From NCBI RefSeq assembly GCF_003633895.1, contig NZ_RBID01000020.1, positions 62,001 to 126,000 on the forward strand: 64,000 nucleotides of DNA. The letters are read 5' to 3'. Source of the stretch: Vogesella indigofera (GTDB lineage: Bacteria; Pseudomonadota; Gammaproteobacteria; Burkholderiales; Chromobacteriaceae). Positions 44,913 through 54,376 of this stretch are shown here, piece by piece. The position numbers and the translations under genes are program-made. How positions within the stretch are numbered: the stretch's first letter is position 1; each line of letters begins with the position of its first letter. The notes beneath the pieces are model-generated. The model worked only from the letters and a program-made list of their open reading frames with translations, did not search any database and was not told the origin of the DNA.

Positions 44913-45111
44913 AACGGTAATCTCTTTGGTCTTATTGGTGGTGGGTGCTAACGGTCGGCCTGCCTGCGGCGGCAATGTCGCAATGCGGCAACCGAGTCTG
45001 GCAGACTAAACGGCTGTTTCACGATTGGCAATTGTCATTTATGACGTCATGAAGTATGGCATGTGGATCACGTGCGATGGACGGCGCACGGAAAGGATCA
45101 GCGGGAAGCGG

Positions 45112-45131
45112 TGCGGCCAACGTTGGCCGCA
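45112..45131. repeat. Palindromic GCGGCCAA pair
   Basis: A 20-bp perfect palindrome of two TGCGGCCAAC half-sites, followed by seven As on the plus strand. It could end transcription leftward only weakly. Confidence 0.8.
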
Positions 45132-45175
45132 AAAAAACCGCCGGCGGGTGCACGGCGGTGTTGTGTATGAGCGAT

Positions 45176-45211
45176 GTGTGATTCGTGACCGGTCTGTGTC
45201 ACGAATCACAC
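45176..45211. promoter_or_regulatory. Perfect inverted repeat with 14-bp arms
   Basis: Arms GTGTGATTCGTGAC and GTCACGAATCACAC with an 8-nt centre, 21 bp beyond the stop of the HTH gene. No T run on either strand. It could be an operator or a stabilising RNA hairpin. Confidence 0.6.
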
Positions 45212-45231
45212 TGTCGTGCCTGTCATTCCAT

Positions 45232-45630
45232 TCAGAACTCGACGGTCACCTTCTTTGCTCCCATCGCCTTGGCGCGGGCGATCAGCTGTTCCAGTGTGGC
45301 GTCGGCCAGCAGGATGCCGGCGGCCAGCGGCGCAGCCGGCTCCGCCGCGGTGGCGGCTACCACGGCCACGGGCGGCGTCACCGGGGGTGGCGGGCTGACC
45401 GCGGCGCTGGCGCTGTCGGCGAGCAGTGTCGCCAGCACCTTGCTCAGCCGTTCGTAGGCTTCGCGGCTGGGCTTGATGTTGCTGCCGTCCTGCGCCTCGT
45501 AGCGCTGGATGGCTGCGGTGGACAGTCCGACCTGGGCCGCCAGCGCGGTGCGTGACAGCTGCAATTGCTTGCGGATGGCTTTCAGCGCCGGGGCAAATTC
45601 GGCACTTTCAAAGTCGGGCAGTACGGGCAT
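45232..45630 (-). CDS. HTH-domain DNA-binding protein (XRE-like)
   Basis: 132 residues. The N-terminal helix-turn-helix (about 12-65) reads FAPALKAIRKQLQLSRTALA, AQVGLSTAAIQRYEAQDGSN and EAYERLSKVLATLLADSAS, an XRE-type fold. A Pro/Ala/Val-rich linker follows (VSPPPPVTPPVAVVAATAAE) and then a short C-terminal helix ATLEQLIARAKAMGAKKVTV. The start at 45630 is set by CTGGAGAG; the frame is open upstream to 45762. The 5' region has inverted GGTGT/ACACC blocks (around 45704-45735) that may be its own operator. Targets unknown. Confidence 0.8.
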   Translation of the reverse strand: MPVLPDFESAEFAPALKAIRKQLQLSRTALAAQVGLSTAAIQRYEAQDGSNIKPSREAYERLSKVLATLLADSASAAVSPPPPVTPPVAVVAATAAEPAAPLAAGILLADATLEQLIARAKAMGAKKVTVEF

Positions 45631-46130
45631 CGCGCTCTCCAGCAGACGGGAATAAGCGTTGATCATACACAGGATGCGCCGATTAATACAATAAAACATA
45701 CACCAAACGGTGTCACGCCAAGGTGTGTGTATGGTGTTTGCCACATCTGGCAGATAAATCATACATGAACAGCGATGCGCTGCCGATTAATCATTTCGTT
45801 ATCAATGGCTTGCGTTTGTTGTGTGATTTATTGCGAAAACACAATCACACCGTGGCAATACAAGTAATCCGGGGGTAAGTCCACCCAAAAGTATGGTTTG
45901 TATGATTGTATGAAAGTCGTACCGTGCCCTATTAATACAGTGGTGGCGGCTGGGAGTGGCGCAGCGTTGCTGCCGGTGATGACGGACGCGAGCACCCTGC
46001 TGGCGCGATCGATGACAGGTGCACGGTGGCAGGCTGTCATGGCCTGCTGCCAGCGGCTGACAACGGGCGCTCACCCTCAAACGGTGGCTGCCACCGGTGC
46101 GTCAGGCTTGGCCGCCACGCCGGCGGCGGT
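45631..46130. other. Intergenic region between HTH and DinB-like genes
   Basis: 500 bp, notably AT-rich from 45640 to 45940. ACACC-AAAC-GGTGT is found at ~45704-45717 and a related GTGTATGGTGTTT nearby, both upstream of the HTH gene. Open frames in this stretch lack ribosome sites and family matches. No RNA gene recognised. Confidence 0.5.
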
Positions 46131-46922
46131 TCAGGCCGCACAGCCGTCCAGTGCCAGCAGCAGCTCGTCGATTTCCTGCAGATGGGTGTCGTCGTGCGCC
46201 ACCATGTCGGCGACCAGCTCCGCCAGCGTCAGCCGCTGCCGGCCTTCCCAGACGCCGATGCGGGCCTGGGCATCGGCGTCGCAGCCCTGCAGCAGAGCCA
46301 GCAGCTCGCCGCGCGCGCGCAGCATGCCGCTGGCCGCCTGCGCGTAATCCTGTGCCTGGTAGTCGCGGGCGATGGCCCACTCGCTGCCGTTGACGCCGTG
46401 CAGCAGCGGCTGCGGCTGTTCGAGGATGGCGCGCACGCGCGGGCGGAAGGCGTCGTCGTCGAGATCGCGCAGGTGGCAGAGGTGCTCCAGCGCGGAGAAG
46501 CCGATGCCGGCCGGCCGCGTGCGCTGGCGCGCCAGTGGCAGTGCCGCCAGCCGCTGCAGCACCTGTTGCGGCATCGCGGCGAGGCTGGCCAGCAGCTGGT
46601 CGAAGCTGCGCGGCTGCGGCAGCGGCGACCACACCGCGCCGTAACTGAAGTAGCCGCCCGGCACCCGCCCGCGCGGGCGCAGCAGCTGGTGGCCGTGGCG
46701 GCGCATCACGTCGCCGACCATGGCACCACAGAACTGGCGCGCGCCCTGGTCGGCGGTGACTTCGGCGAACTTGTGCTGTAGTTCGTGGACGATGGCCGTC
46801 ACCGCCGGGATGCCGGCGCGCGACAGCGCCGCGTATTCGAGGTAGCGCTGCGGGGTGTCGATCAGCTGTTCCAGCTGCTGGCCGAGGGCGCTGCGGCGGA
46901 ACTGGTCAAAGCGGTTGTGCAT
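46131..46922 (-). CDS. DinB-superfamily-like protein (263 aa)
   Basis: The C-terminal half (about 115-255) looks like a DinB four-helix bundle: SFDQLLASLAAMPQQVLQRL, then GFSALEHLCHLRDLDDDAFR with a metal-type histidine, and LAELVADMVAHDDTHLQEID with two more histidines in the last helix. These would form the usual three-histidine metal site. The N-terminal ~110 residues are helical and not recognised. DinB proteins are often bacillithiol/mycothiol transferases or hydrolases; function here is open. It is ~240 bp downstream of the SRPBCC gene, same direction. Confidence 0.72.
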   Translation of the reverse strand: MHNRFDQFRRSALGQQLEQLIDTPQRYLEYAALSRAGIPAVTAIVHELQHKFAEVTADQGARQFCGAMVGDVMRRHGHQLLRPRGRVPGGYFSYGAVWSPLPQPRSFDQLLASLAAMPQQVLQRLAALPLARQRTRPAGIGFSALEHLCHLRDLDDDAFRPRVRAILEQPQPLLHGVNGSEWAIARDYQAQDYAQAASGMLRARGELLALLQGCDADAQARIGVWEGRQRLTLAELVADMVAHDDTHLQEIDELLLALDGCAA

Positions 46923-47163
46923 GGTGGCAGGCCTAGTAACGTATCAAAATGATACGTTACTTGCTGGCGGCTACCACGGCAAGCCGTTTCCGCCGTGAGC
47001 TGACTCGGCCGGGCCGCGCGCCACCATTGCGAACCCGGCTGGGCTGCGCGGGGGCTGGCGATGCCGTCAGGCCTGCGGCCAACCCTGGCGGCGGCTTGCG
47101 CGGTGCGAGCCACTACCCGGTCGCGACCTCGCCATACCGTGCGCGCCCGGCCGTGGCCCGGCG

Positions 47164-47640
47164 CTACAGCGTGCGCGCCAGCGCGATCATCTGTTCCATG
47201 CAGCGGCCCCAGCCGTCGTGGAAACCCATGTCGGCGTGGGTCTGGCGGTCGATGGCGTCCTTGTGCAGCACGCGCGCGTTGTAGCGGGTGCCGCCGTCGG
47301 CCAGCGCGTCAAAGCTGATGATGGCGGTGAAGAAGGGCTTGCTGGCGGGGCGGAAGCCCGGTTGCAGCGCATCGCTGAACACCAGCCGCCGCTGCGGCAC
47401 GATGTCGAGGAAGCAGCCGCTGGTCGGGTAGCGGGCGCCGTCCGGCGCCTGCATCACGGTGCGGAACACGCCGCCCGGCTGCAGTTCCATTTCGCACTCG
47501 GGGGTGGTCAGCGGCGCCGGTGCCCACCATTGCTGCAGCAGCGCCGGCGTGGTCCACACCCGCCACAGCAGCGCCGGCGGCAGCGCGATGTCGCGGCCCA
47601 GTTCCAGGTCCAGGTGTTCGTCGAAGGGTGGCAGGGTCAT
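47164..47640 (-). CDS. SRPBCC (AHSA1/CalC-like) family protein
   Basis: 158 residues of the activator-of-Hsp90-homologue-1-like START fold: DIALPPALLWRVWTTPALLQ, QWWAPAPLTTPECEMELQPG, GVFRTVMQAPDGARYPTSGC and the end helix DMGFHDGWGRCMEQMIALAR. The hydrophobic cavity suggests binding of a small molecule or a chaperone-like role. Such genes often sit beside VOC and WYL/ArsR regulators, as here. AGGAGCAACC lies just upstream of the ATG. Confidence 0.9.
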   Translation of the reverse strand: MTLPPFDEHLDLELGRDIALPPALLWRVWTTPALLQQWWAPAPLTTPECEMELQPGGVFRTVMQAPDGARYPTSGCFLDIVPQRRLVFSDALQPGFRPASKPFFTAIISFDALADGGTRYNARVLHKDAIDRQTHADMGFHDGWGRCMEQMIALARTL

Positions 47641-47699
47641 GGTTGCTCCTTGCTTTGGCTAGGCGCCGGCGGCGGCCAGGGTTGGCCGCAGGCGCGGGT

Positions 47700-48107
47700 T
47701 CAGACGTGCGGGAAATCCGGGTTCCACGCCACTTCCCACAGGAAACCGTCGGCGTCGGCGAAGTAGCCGCTGCGCCCGCCCCAGAACGCGTCCTGTGCCG
47801 GCTTGACGATGCGGCCGCCGCGGGCGGCGACTTCGGCCAGCAGCGTGTCCACCTCGGCCGCGCTGCGCACATTGTGCGCCAGCGTAAAGCCGGGGAACGC
47901 CGCCGCCGGGCTGTCCGCCACGCCGGCATCGGCGGCCAGCGCCGCGCGCGGATACAGCGACAGCCAGGTGTGGCCGAGTTCGAAAAAGGCGACGCCGGCG
48001 CCGTCCGGCATCGCGATCTGCGGCAGCTGCAGCACGTCGCGGTAGAAGGCGGTGGCGCGCGCCAGATCGGCGACGCCCAGGGTGACAAAGCTCAGTCTTG
48101 CTTCCAT
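47700..48107 (-). CDS. VOC-family (glyoxalase/bleomycin resistance) protein
   Basis: 135 residues with two beta-alpha-beta-beta-beta units: LSFVTLGVADLARATAFYRD near the start and VDTLLAEVAARGGRIVKPAQ with GYFADADGFLWEVAWNPDF at the end, where the last E is the usual metal ligand. Probably a small-molecule lyase, isomerase or resistance protein. The start ATG 48107 follows GGGAGTACC and lies inside the end of the WYL regulator gene (16-bp overlap), so it is coupled to it. Confidence 0.88.
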   Translation of the reverse strand: MEARLSFVTLGVADLARATAFYRDVLQLPQIAMPDGAGVAFFELGHTWLSLYPRAALAADAGVADSPAAAFPGFTLAHNVRSAAEVDTLLAEVAARGGRIVKPAQDAFWGGRSGYFADADGFLWEVAWNPDFPHV

Positions 48108-48826
48108 GCGTGGTACTCCCGGTGCCAGGGTTGGCTCATTTGTTGTTGCAGGTGCCGCCGCGCCGGCTCGCCGACGTCGGCGTGGTGCAGGAAGGCATCC
48201 AGTGAAATGTTGTCCGGCCACGGCGTGTCGTTTTGTTGTATAGCCTGCATCCGGTCAACACGAAAATGGCGATAGTCGTGGCGCAGCAGGCACCACGCCG
48301 CCAGCGTCCAGCGGTCGCCCCAGAAGAACAGCCCCAGCGGCGCCAGTGTGCGACAGCTGGCCTGGCCGGCCTCGTCGCGGTAGTCGATGGCGAGGCAGCG
48401 CCGTGTGTGGATGGCGGCGGTGATGCCGCCCAGCCGTTCGCGCGGATAGCCGTGATGGCGCGCGGCAAACAGCGGCGCCGGCGCCAGCCCGGCGGAGCCG
48501 AGCACGGCGTGGATCTTGGCCAGCGCGCTGGCGGCCGCGTCGGCGGTGGCATGATCCGCCCACGCCGCCAGCATGCGGGCGCCGACTTCCAGTGCCGACA
48601 GCTCGGCCGCGGAAAAGCTCAGCGGCGGCGGGGTGAAGCCGGCTTCCAGCCAGTAGCCCTCGCCGGCCTCGCCGTTCACCGGCGCGCCGCTGGCCATCAG
48701 GTCGGCCATGTCGCGGTACACCGTGCGCGGTGACACCTCCAGCCACTGCGCCAGCTGTTGTGCGGTGGTGCGGCGGCGGCCGCGCAGCAGCAGCAGGATC
48801 TGCATCAGGCGGTCGGCACGGCGCAT
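48092..48826 (-). CDS. YafY-like transcriptional regulator with WYL domain
   Basis: 244 residues. The N-terminal HTH_11 (1-55) reads ADRLMQILLLLRGRRRTTAQ, QLAQWLEVSPRTVYRDMADL and SGAPVNGEAGEGYWLE. The WYL domain (about 135-215) reads RRCLAIDYRDEAGQASCRTL, APLGLFFWGDRWTLAAWCLL and RHDYRHFRVDRM. WYL proteins sense nucleotides or small ligands and often control stress or defence genes. It overlaps the following VOC gene by 16 bp and lies 1 bp after the HhH gene, in one leftward unit. Confidence 0.92.
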   Translation of the reverse strand: MRRADRLMQILLLLRGRRRTTAQQLAQWLEVSPRTVYRDMADLMASGAPVNGEAGEGYWLEAGFTPPPLSFSAAELSALEVGARMLAAWADHATADAAASALAKIHAVLGSAGLAPAPLFAARHHGYPRERLGGITAAIHTRRCLAIDYRDEAGQASCRTLAPLGLFFWGDRWTLAAWCLLRHDYRHFRVDRMQAIQQNDTPWPDNISLDAFLHHADVGEPARRHLQQQMSQPWHREYHAWKQD

Positions 48827-48827
48827 G

Positions 48828-49070
48828 TCAGCCGCCGTCCTGTTGCCGGGCCAGCCGGATCACGGCACGAATGGCGGCGCGCGCCTGCGGGCTATTGCCC
48901 CAGCAACTGCTGCGCAGCATGAGGGCGATCTGGCGGCACAGTTCGGCCTCGTCGCTGTCGCGCAGCTGCGCCAGCGACTGGTAGCCCAGCTGTTCCAGCC
49001 GCGCGATCACGCTGTCGCCGACGCCGTGCAGGGCGCGCATGGCCTGTCGTTCGTGCTCGGGAAAGGCCAT
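48828..49070 (-). CDS. Helix-hairpin-helix small protein (TfoX C-terminal/Cdd1-like)
   Basis: 80 residues. GVGDSVIARLEQLGYQSLAQ and LRDSDEAELCRQI form a helix-hairpin-helix like that of TfoX-C and the Cdd1 (pathogenicity locus) proteins. The rest is a helix with SCWGNSPQARAAIRAVIRLA. It may bind DNA non-specifically. ATG 49070 is placed by AAGGAGTG; the GTG two codons before is an alternative. Its stop is 1 bp from the WYL regulator start. Confidence 0.8.
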   Translation of the reverse strand: MAFPEHERQAMRALHGVGDSVIARLEQLGYQSLAQLRDSDEAELCRQIALMLRSSCWGNSPQARAAIRAVIRLARQQDGG

Positions 49071-49136
49071 GGGCACTCCTTCAATGCTGAATGGATGACA
49101 AGGATAAACCGCGAGCCATGGCGGCGGGATGTTTTG

Positions 49137-49451
49137 TCAGGCCACACGCTGGTAAAACGCCAGCAGCGCGCTGCCGGGGGCGAGCAGCGACAGGAAGTGC
49201 GCGCCGTGCGGATCGTCCGGCCACAGCTCGCACAGCGCGACGGCGCGTTCGCGGCTGTCGGCCAGCACCAGGTCGACATAGCTGTCGTCGTCGCCGCGCC
49301 ACAGCGTGTGGCTGACAAAGCCGGGCTGGTGGCGCAGCAAGTGCTGTTCCACCGCCTGTGCTGCCTGGCGCAGCGTCGCTTCGCTGACGCCGGGGCGCAG
49401 CCGGAAACTGGCGAATTCGAGTCCGCCGATGGGGGGGAGTGTGGTCGTCAT
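49137..49451 (-). CDS. Antibiotic-biosynthesis-monooxygenase-like small protein
   Basis: 104 residues with an alpha/beta-barrel pattern: LEFASFRLRPGVSEATLRQA, then HLLRHQPGFVSHTLWRGDDD and SYVDLVLADSRERAVALCEL. This is the ABM/dimeric ferredoxin-like layout, in which members act on quinones or haem, or serve as structural homologues. Its start overlaps the stop of the EVE gene by 4 bp. Function unproved. Confidence 0.75.
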   Translation of the reverse strand: MTTTLPPIGGLEFASFRLRPGVSEATLRQAAQAVEQHLLRHQPGFVSHTLWRGDDDSYVDLVLADSRERAVALCELWPDDPHGAHFLSLLAPGSALLAFYQRVA

Positions 49452-49930
49452 GGTGCGGGGCTTTCGTCAAAAAGGGGATAGGCCGGCGCTGGTGGCAACG
49501 TGGCCGGCAGCGCGGCCTGCATCGCCGCGGCAATCAGGTAAAAATCGGCGGCGCTGATCTGCAGCTGGCCGAAACGCAGCGGATAGCCCCAGCGTGCCGG
49601 GTCGGTGATGAAGGCCAGCTGCGTGAGCAAAGGCCGGATCGGCGCCGCTTGCGCGGCGACAAAGGCGACATCGCGGCGCCACGGCCGGAAGTGCGCGTCC
49701 ATGCTGACGCGGTACGGCGCGCCGGCGCCGACGCTGCCGATGGCGGTGAACGCCTGGCACCGGCGCGGGCTGCCCAAGGCGTCTTGCGGCGAGTAGTACA
49801 CCAGGCCGTCGCCGGCCGCCATGCGCGCCAGCGGTGCCGCCTTGCCGTGGCACAGCTGGGCAAAGCCGCCGGCCACACCGCGGGCAACGTGTTCGCGGCA
49901 GGCGACGCCGATCCAGTAGCGCCGGCTCAT
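49448..49930 (-). CDS. EVE-domain protein
   Basis: 160 residues. RYWIGVACREHVARGVAGGF, LARMAAGDGLVYYSPQDALG, FTAIGSVGAGAPYRVSM and FRPWRRDVAFVAAQAAPIRP match the EVE (UPF0310/DUF55) domain, which belongs to the PUA-like group and in known members binds modified bases in DNA or RNA. Stand-alone EVE proteins are common; links to modified-DNA restriction exist for fusions, but no nuclease is adjacent. It overlaps both neighbours by 4 bp, so it is part of one operon. Confidence 0.88.
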   Translation of the reverse strand: MSRRYWIGVACREHVARGVAGGFAQLCHGKAAPLARMAAGDGLVYYSPQDALGSPRRCQAFTAIGSVGAGAPYRVSMDAHFRPWRRDVAFVAAQAAPIRPLLTQLAFITDPARWGYPLRFGQLQISAADFYLIAAAMQAALPATLPPAPAYPLFDESPAP

Positions 49931-50295
49931 GGCGCGTGGTGCAGGCCGATGTGGTTGCCCTCGCTGTCCTGGAACAGCGCGATGTCGCCGTTGCCGTCCG
50001 GCAGCGTCAGGCGCGGCTGCAGGATCACGCCGCCGGCGGCAGCGATGCGCACCAGCAGCGCGTCCATGTCCGGCCCGCTGTCGAGATAGACGCGGCTGCC
50101 GGCACTGCCGGCTTGCAAGCGCGGGCTGGCCATGATGCAGCCGGGGTGCTCGCCGCCGGCGGTGCGGAAGACGGCAATCTGTTCGCCCATGAACGGCTCG
50201 ACGTGCAGTTCCACGTGGAACGTGTCGCGGTAAAAGGCGACCGCGCGCTCGAAATCGGTGGCGGGAATTTCAAACCAGTGAACAAAGGCAGACAT
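49927..50295 (-). CDS. VOC-family protein
   Basis: 122 residues. FVHWFEIPATDFERAVAFYR opens the first module; FHVELHVEPFMGEQIAVFRT and the second module VYLDSGPDMDALLVRIAAAG end in GDIALFQDSEGNHIGLHHAP with the metal-binding glutamate replaced by Asn/His in EGNHIGL, as in the PhnB/lactoylglutathione-lyase-like subgroup. First gene of the leftward run VOC-EVE-ABM-HhH-WYL-VOC-SRPBCC. The ribosome site is weak. Confidence 0.88.
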   Translation of the reverse strand: MSAFVHWFEIPATDFERAVAFYRDTFHVELHVEPFMGEQIAVFRTAGGEHPGCIMASPRLQAGSAGSRVYLDSGPDMDALLVRIAAAGGVILQPRLTLPDGNGDIALFQDSEGNHIGLHHAP

Positions 50296-50555
50296 GGTGT
50301 GGCTCCGGTAGCAGGTTGGCGGCAGGGTTTGCCGTTGCCCAGTATCGCGACCGGCTGCTGACAGCCTGCTGTCAGTAGTCTTTTGTCATGGTGAAATTAT
50401 TTTCGCCGGCGGCGGCCAGAGCTAGCGTGGCGCTCGTGTCCGGCGCGGCCGCTGGCGCCATGGCCAAGCCGGGAGCATGGCGGCGGGATCGGCAACGGCA
50501 GGCCGGCTGCACCGCCAGCTTGCTGGCGGCACCTTCGCCGCTCCGCCGGTGAGTC

Positions 50556-52409
50556 TCAGCCCTGGCGCAGGCGGCGGTAGAAGGTGCTGCGGCTGATGCC
50601 CAGCGCGCGGGCGGCGGCGCTGGCGTTGCCGCCGTGCTGTTGCAGCAGTTGCGCCAGTTGCCCGCTGGCGGCGCTGGCCGCCGCCGGATGGTGTTCGCGC
50701 AGGGTGTCCGGCAGATGGGCCAGCCCCAGCTCGGTGCCGTCGTCGACCAGCGCCAGCAGCGTCTTCAGCAGGTTGTCGAGCTGGCGAAGGTTGCCCGGCC
50801 ACGGGTAGCGGCGGATGAAGTCGGCCAGCGCCGCCGACAGCGTCACCCCGCGCCGCGCGCCGCCGTGCTGCGCCAGCAGGTTGGCCGCAATCTGCGCCAC
50901 GTCGCCGCGCTCGCGCAGTGGCGGCAGCCGCAGTGGATAGTGGCCGAGGCGGTAGTAGAGGTCGGCACGGAAGCGGCCGGCGGCGACTTCGTGCTCCAGG
51001 TTGCGGTGGGTGGCGGCGACGATGCGCACGTCCACCTTCTGGCCGATGCCGCCGCCCAGCGGCACCACCAGCCGCTCCTGCAGCACGCGCAGCAGCCGCG
51101 CCTGCAGGCTGGCCGGCATGTCGCCGATCTCGTCGAGGAACAGGATGCCGCCGTCGGCCTCGCGCAGGCGCCCCTTGGCACCCTGCTTGCGCGCGCCGGT
51201 AAAGGCGCCCTCCTCATAGCCGAACAGCTCGGCCTCGATCAGCCCCTCCGGAATCGCCGCGCAGTTGACCGCCACCAGCGGCGCAGCGGCGCGGCTGCTG
51301 GCGGCGTGCAGCGCCTGCACGAAGCGCTCCTTGCCGACGCCGGTTTCACCCAGCACCAGCACCGGGATGTCGGCCTCCAGCAGCCGCTGCCCGCGCTGCA
51401 GCAGGCCGTCCGGCAGCGCACCGGCGTCGTTGCGGCCAACCTTGCTGTCGGCCATCCGGCCGGGGCGCGCGGCGGCGTGATCGGTCGGCACCGCTGCGGG
51501 CGCCGCCTGCCGTGGTGTGGGCGGCAGCAGCCGCGCCGAGTACAGCTGGCCGCCGTGACGCAAGGAGGCGGCGCCGATGCCGTGGCGGCTGAGCCAGTGT
51601 TCCAGGCTCTGCCCGGCCAGCGCGGCAAAGCGGCTGTGGCCCAGCGCCGGCCAGTCCAGCCCCAGCGCCGCCAGCGCGGCACGGTTGGCCGCGCGCAGCA
51701 CGCCGTCGTCGTCGAAGCCCAGCCGCCCGCAGCGCGGCGTGGTCAGCGTGGCGGCGTCGGGCGCGAAGCGCAGCTCGAACAGTGCGCCTGCCTGCTCGTC
51801 GAACAGGCGCTGCTCGATATGGCGCACCGCCGCCTGCACCTGCTGCTGCTGCGCGTCGCCCAGCTTGCGCGGCAGGCCGGAGACATCGACCACGCCCAGC
51901 AGCTCGCCCTGCGGGCTGACGATGGCGCCGGCGGTGCACGACAGCTGGCGGTTGCGCTCCAGGTAGTGCTCGCTGCCGCGTACCCGCACCGGGCCGCCGA
52001 GCACCAGCGCGGTACCGATGGCGTTGGTGCCGCGCACGTCCTCGCGCCAGTCCATGCCCGGCAGCAGCGCCACCCGCTCGGCACGGTCGAGAAAGGCCGG
52101 GTGCCCCATCTGGTCGAGGATCACGCCGTGGCGGTCGGCGACGATCACCACGTGGCCGTCGTCGACCACGCTGTCGAACAGCGCGTCAATCGCCGGCCGC
52201 GCCAGCTGCAGCCAGTCGGCGTTTTCCTGCTGCCGACTGCCGAGGCTGGCGGTGTCCAGCTTGTCCGGCAGCCGCAGCCGCGCCGCCGACAGGCCGAGGC
52301 CGAGGCAGCGCCGCCACGAGTGCAGGATCGGGCTGGGCACGCTGTTGTCGGGCAGGGTTTCGCCCTCGAAAAAGCGGCGGCGGATTTCGGCTAGCGGCAA
52401 GGACGACAT
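50556..52409 (-). CDS. Sigma-54-dependent activator, AcoR-like
   Basis: 617 residues. The N-terminal GAF-type sensor (about 60-215) has GVILDQMGHPAFLDRAERVA, WREDVRGTNAIGTALVLGGP and CTAGAIVSPQGELLGVVDVS, the AcoR pattern. The AAA+ domain (about 325-555) has Walker A LGETGVGKERF, the sigma-54 contact EEGAFTGARKQG and Walker B GGILFLDEIGDMP. The Fis-type HTH lies at the C-terminus (NASAAARALGISRSTFYRRL). It is divergent from the aldehyde and alcohol dehydrogenase genes, in front of which lies a candidate sigma-54 promoter. It probably senses an alcohol, aldehyde or acetoin-like compound and activates them. Confidence 0.94.
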   Translation of the reverse strand: MSSLPLAEIRRRFFEGETLPDNSVPSPILHSWRRCLGLGLSAARLRLPDKLDTASLGSRQQENADWLQLARPAIDALFDSVVDDGHVVIVADRHGVILDQMGHPAFLDRAERVALLPGMDWREDVRGTNAIGTALVLGGPVRVRGSEHYLERNRQLSCTAGAIVSPQGELLGVVDVSGLPRKLGDAQQQQVQAAVRHIEQRLFDEQAGALFELRFAPDAATLTTPRCGRLGFDDDGVLRAANRAALAALGLDWPALGHSRFAALAGQSLEHWLSRHGIGAASLRHGGQLYSARLLPPTPRQAAPAAVPTDHAAARPGRMADSKVGRNDAGALPDGLLQRGQRLLEADIPVLVLGETGVGKERFVQALHAASSRAAAPLVAVNCAAIPEGLIEAELFGYEEGAFTGARKQGAKGRLREADGGILFLDEIGDMPASLQARLLRVLQERLVVPLGGGIGQKVDVRIVAATHRNLEHEVAAGRFRADLYYRLGHYPLRLPPLRERGDVAQIAANLLAQHGGARRGVTLSAALADFIRRYPWPGNLRQLDNLLKTLLALVDDGTELGLAHLPDTLREHHPAAASAASGQLAQLLQQHGGNASAAARALGISRSTFYRRLRQG

Positions 52410-52432
52410 GGTGGCTCCGGCTTGTGTCAGTG

Positions 52433-52461
52433 TGTCGCGACAGGTGTGTCAGGCTGCGACA
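52433..52461. promoter_or_regulatory. Candidate upstream activator sites (TGTC/GACA)
   Basis: A perfect palindrome TGTCGCGACA (52433-52442) and a second pair TGTC-N7-GACA (52447-52461), ~170 bp upstream of the candidate sigma-54 promoter and beside the AcoR-like gene start. Position and symmetry fit an enhancer for that activator. Confidence 0.55.
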
Positions 52462-52614
52462 GCGGCGCTCGGCTCGCTCCGCCGATTATGCGCGCCCGGG
52501 CGTGGCGAACAAGCGCTAAAAAAACAGCGCCGCTGGCGCGCTGCAACATCGGCACGCGGCGGTGGCCGCCGTTGCAAGGTTGGCCGCACGCTGCGGTGCA
52601 GCATCAGAAAACGC

Positions 52615-52630
52615 TGGCACGCGCCGTGCA
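52615..52630 (+). promoter_or_regulatory. Candidate sigma-54 promoter of aldehyde dehydrogenase gene
   Basis: TGGCACGCGCCGTGCA matches the -24/-12 consensus TGGCAC-N5-TTGCA with one change, correct GG-GC spacing of 12, 51 bp before the ATG. It agrees with the divergent sigma-54 activator. Confidence 0.7.
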
Positions 52631-52681
52631 CTGTTGCAGCCACACCCGCTTGAGGTGAGCCAAGACAACAGGAGAGAGACG

Positions 52682-54196
<1,515 letters not shown>

Positions 54197-54376
54197 GGCT
54201 GAGCGCGGCCGGCGCAGGCCGGCCAGCATCACCGGCGCGGCGGGCTGCCTGCCGCCGCGCCGTACCGCAATACCCGAACGCTGGCGCAGCACGCACCCCC
54301 TGCCAGCAGTCGCAGATGAACCATCGCCGGGCCGCAGCATGGCGGCGGGCAAAGCCAGACATAGGGATTACTTACC

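Larger units (their letters stand above)
44913..45231. other. Intergenic region with palindromes
   Basis: 319 bp between the MFS gene and the HTH gene (both leftward). Contains the palindromic motif pair 45112-45131, a hairpin CCGCCG / CGGCGG near 45138-45160, and the 14-bp-arm inverted repeat at 45176-45211. No gene seen. Confidence 0.65.

Noticed and set aside
50634-52394. 586-codon plus-strand frame opposite the AcoR-like activator
   Set aside because: Arg/Gln/Ala-rich shadow; the minus strand holds the full GAF-AAA-Fis protein.
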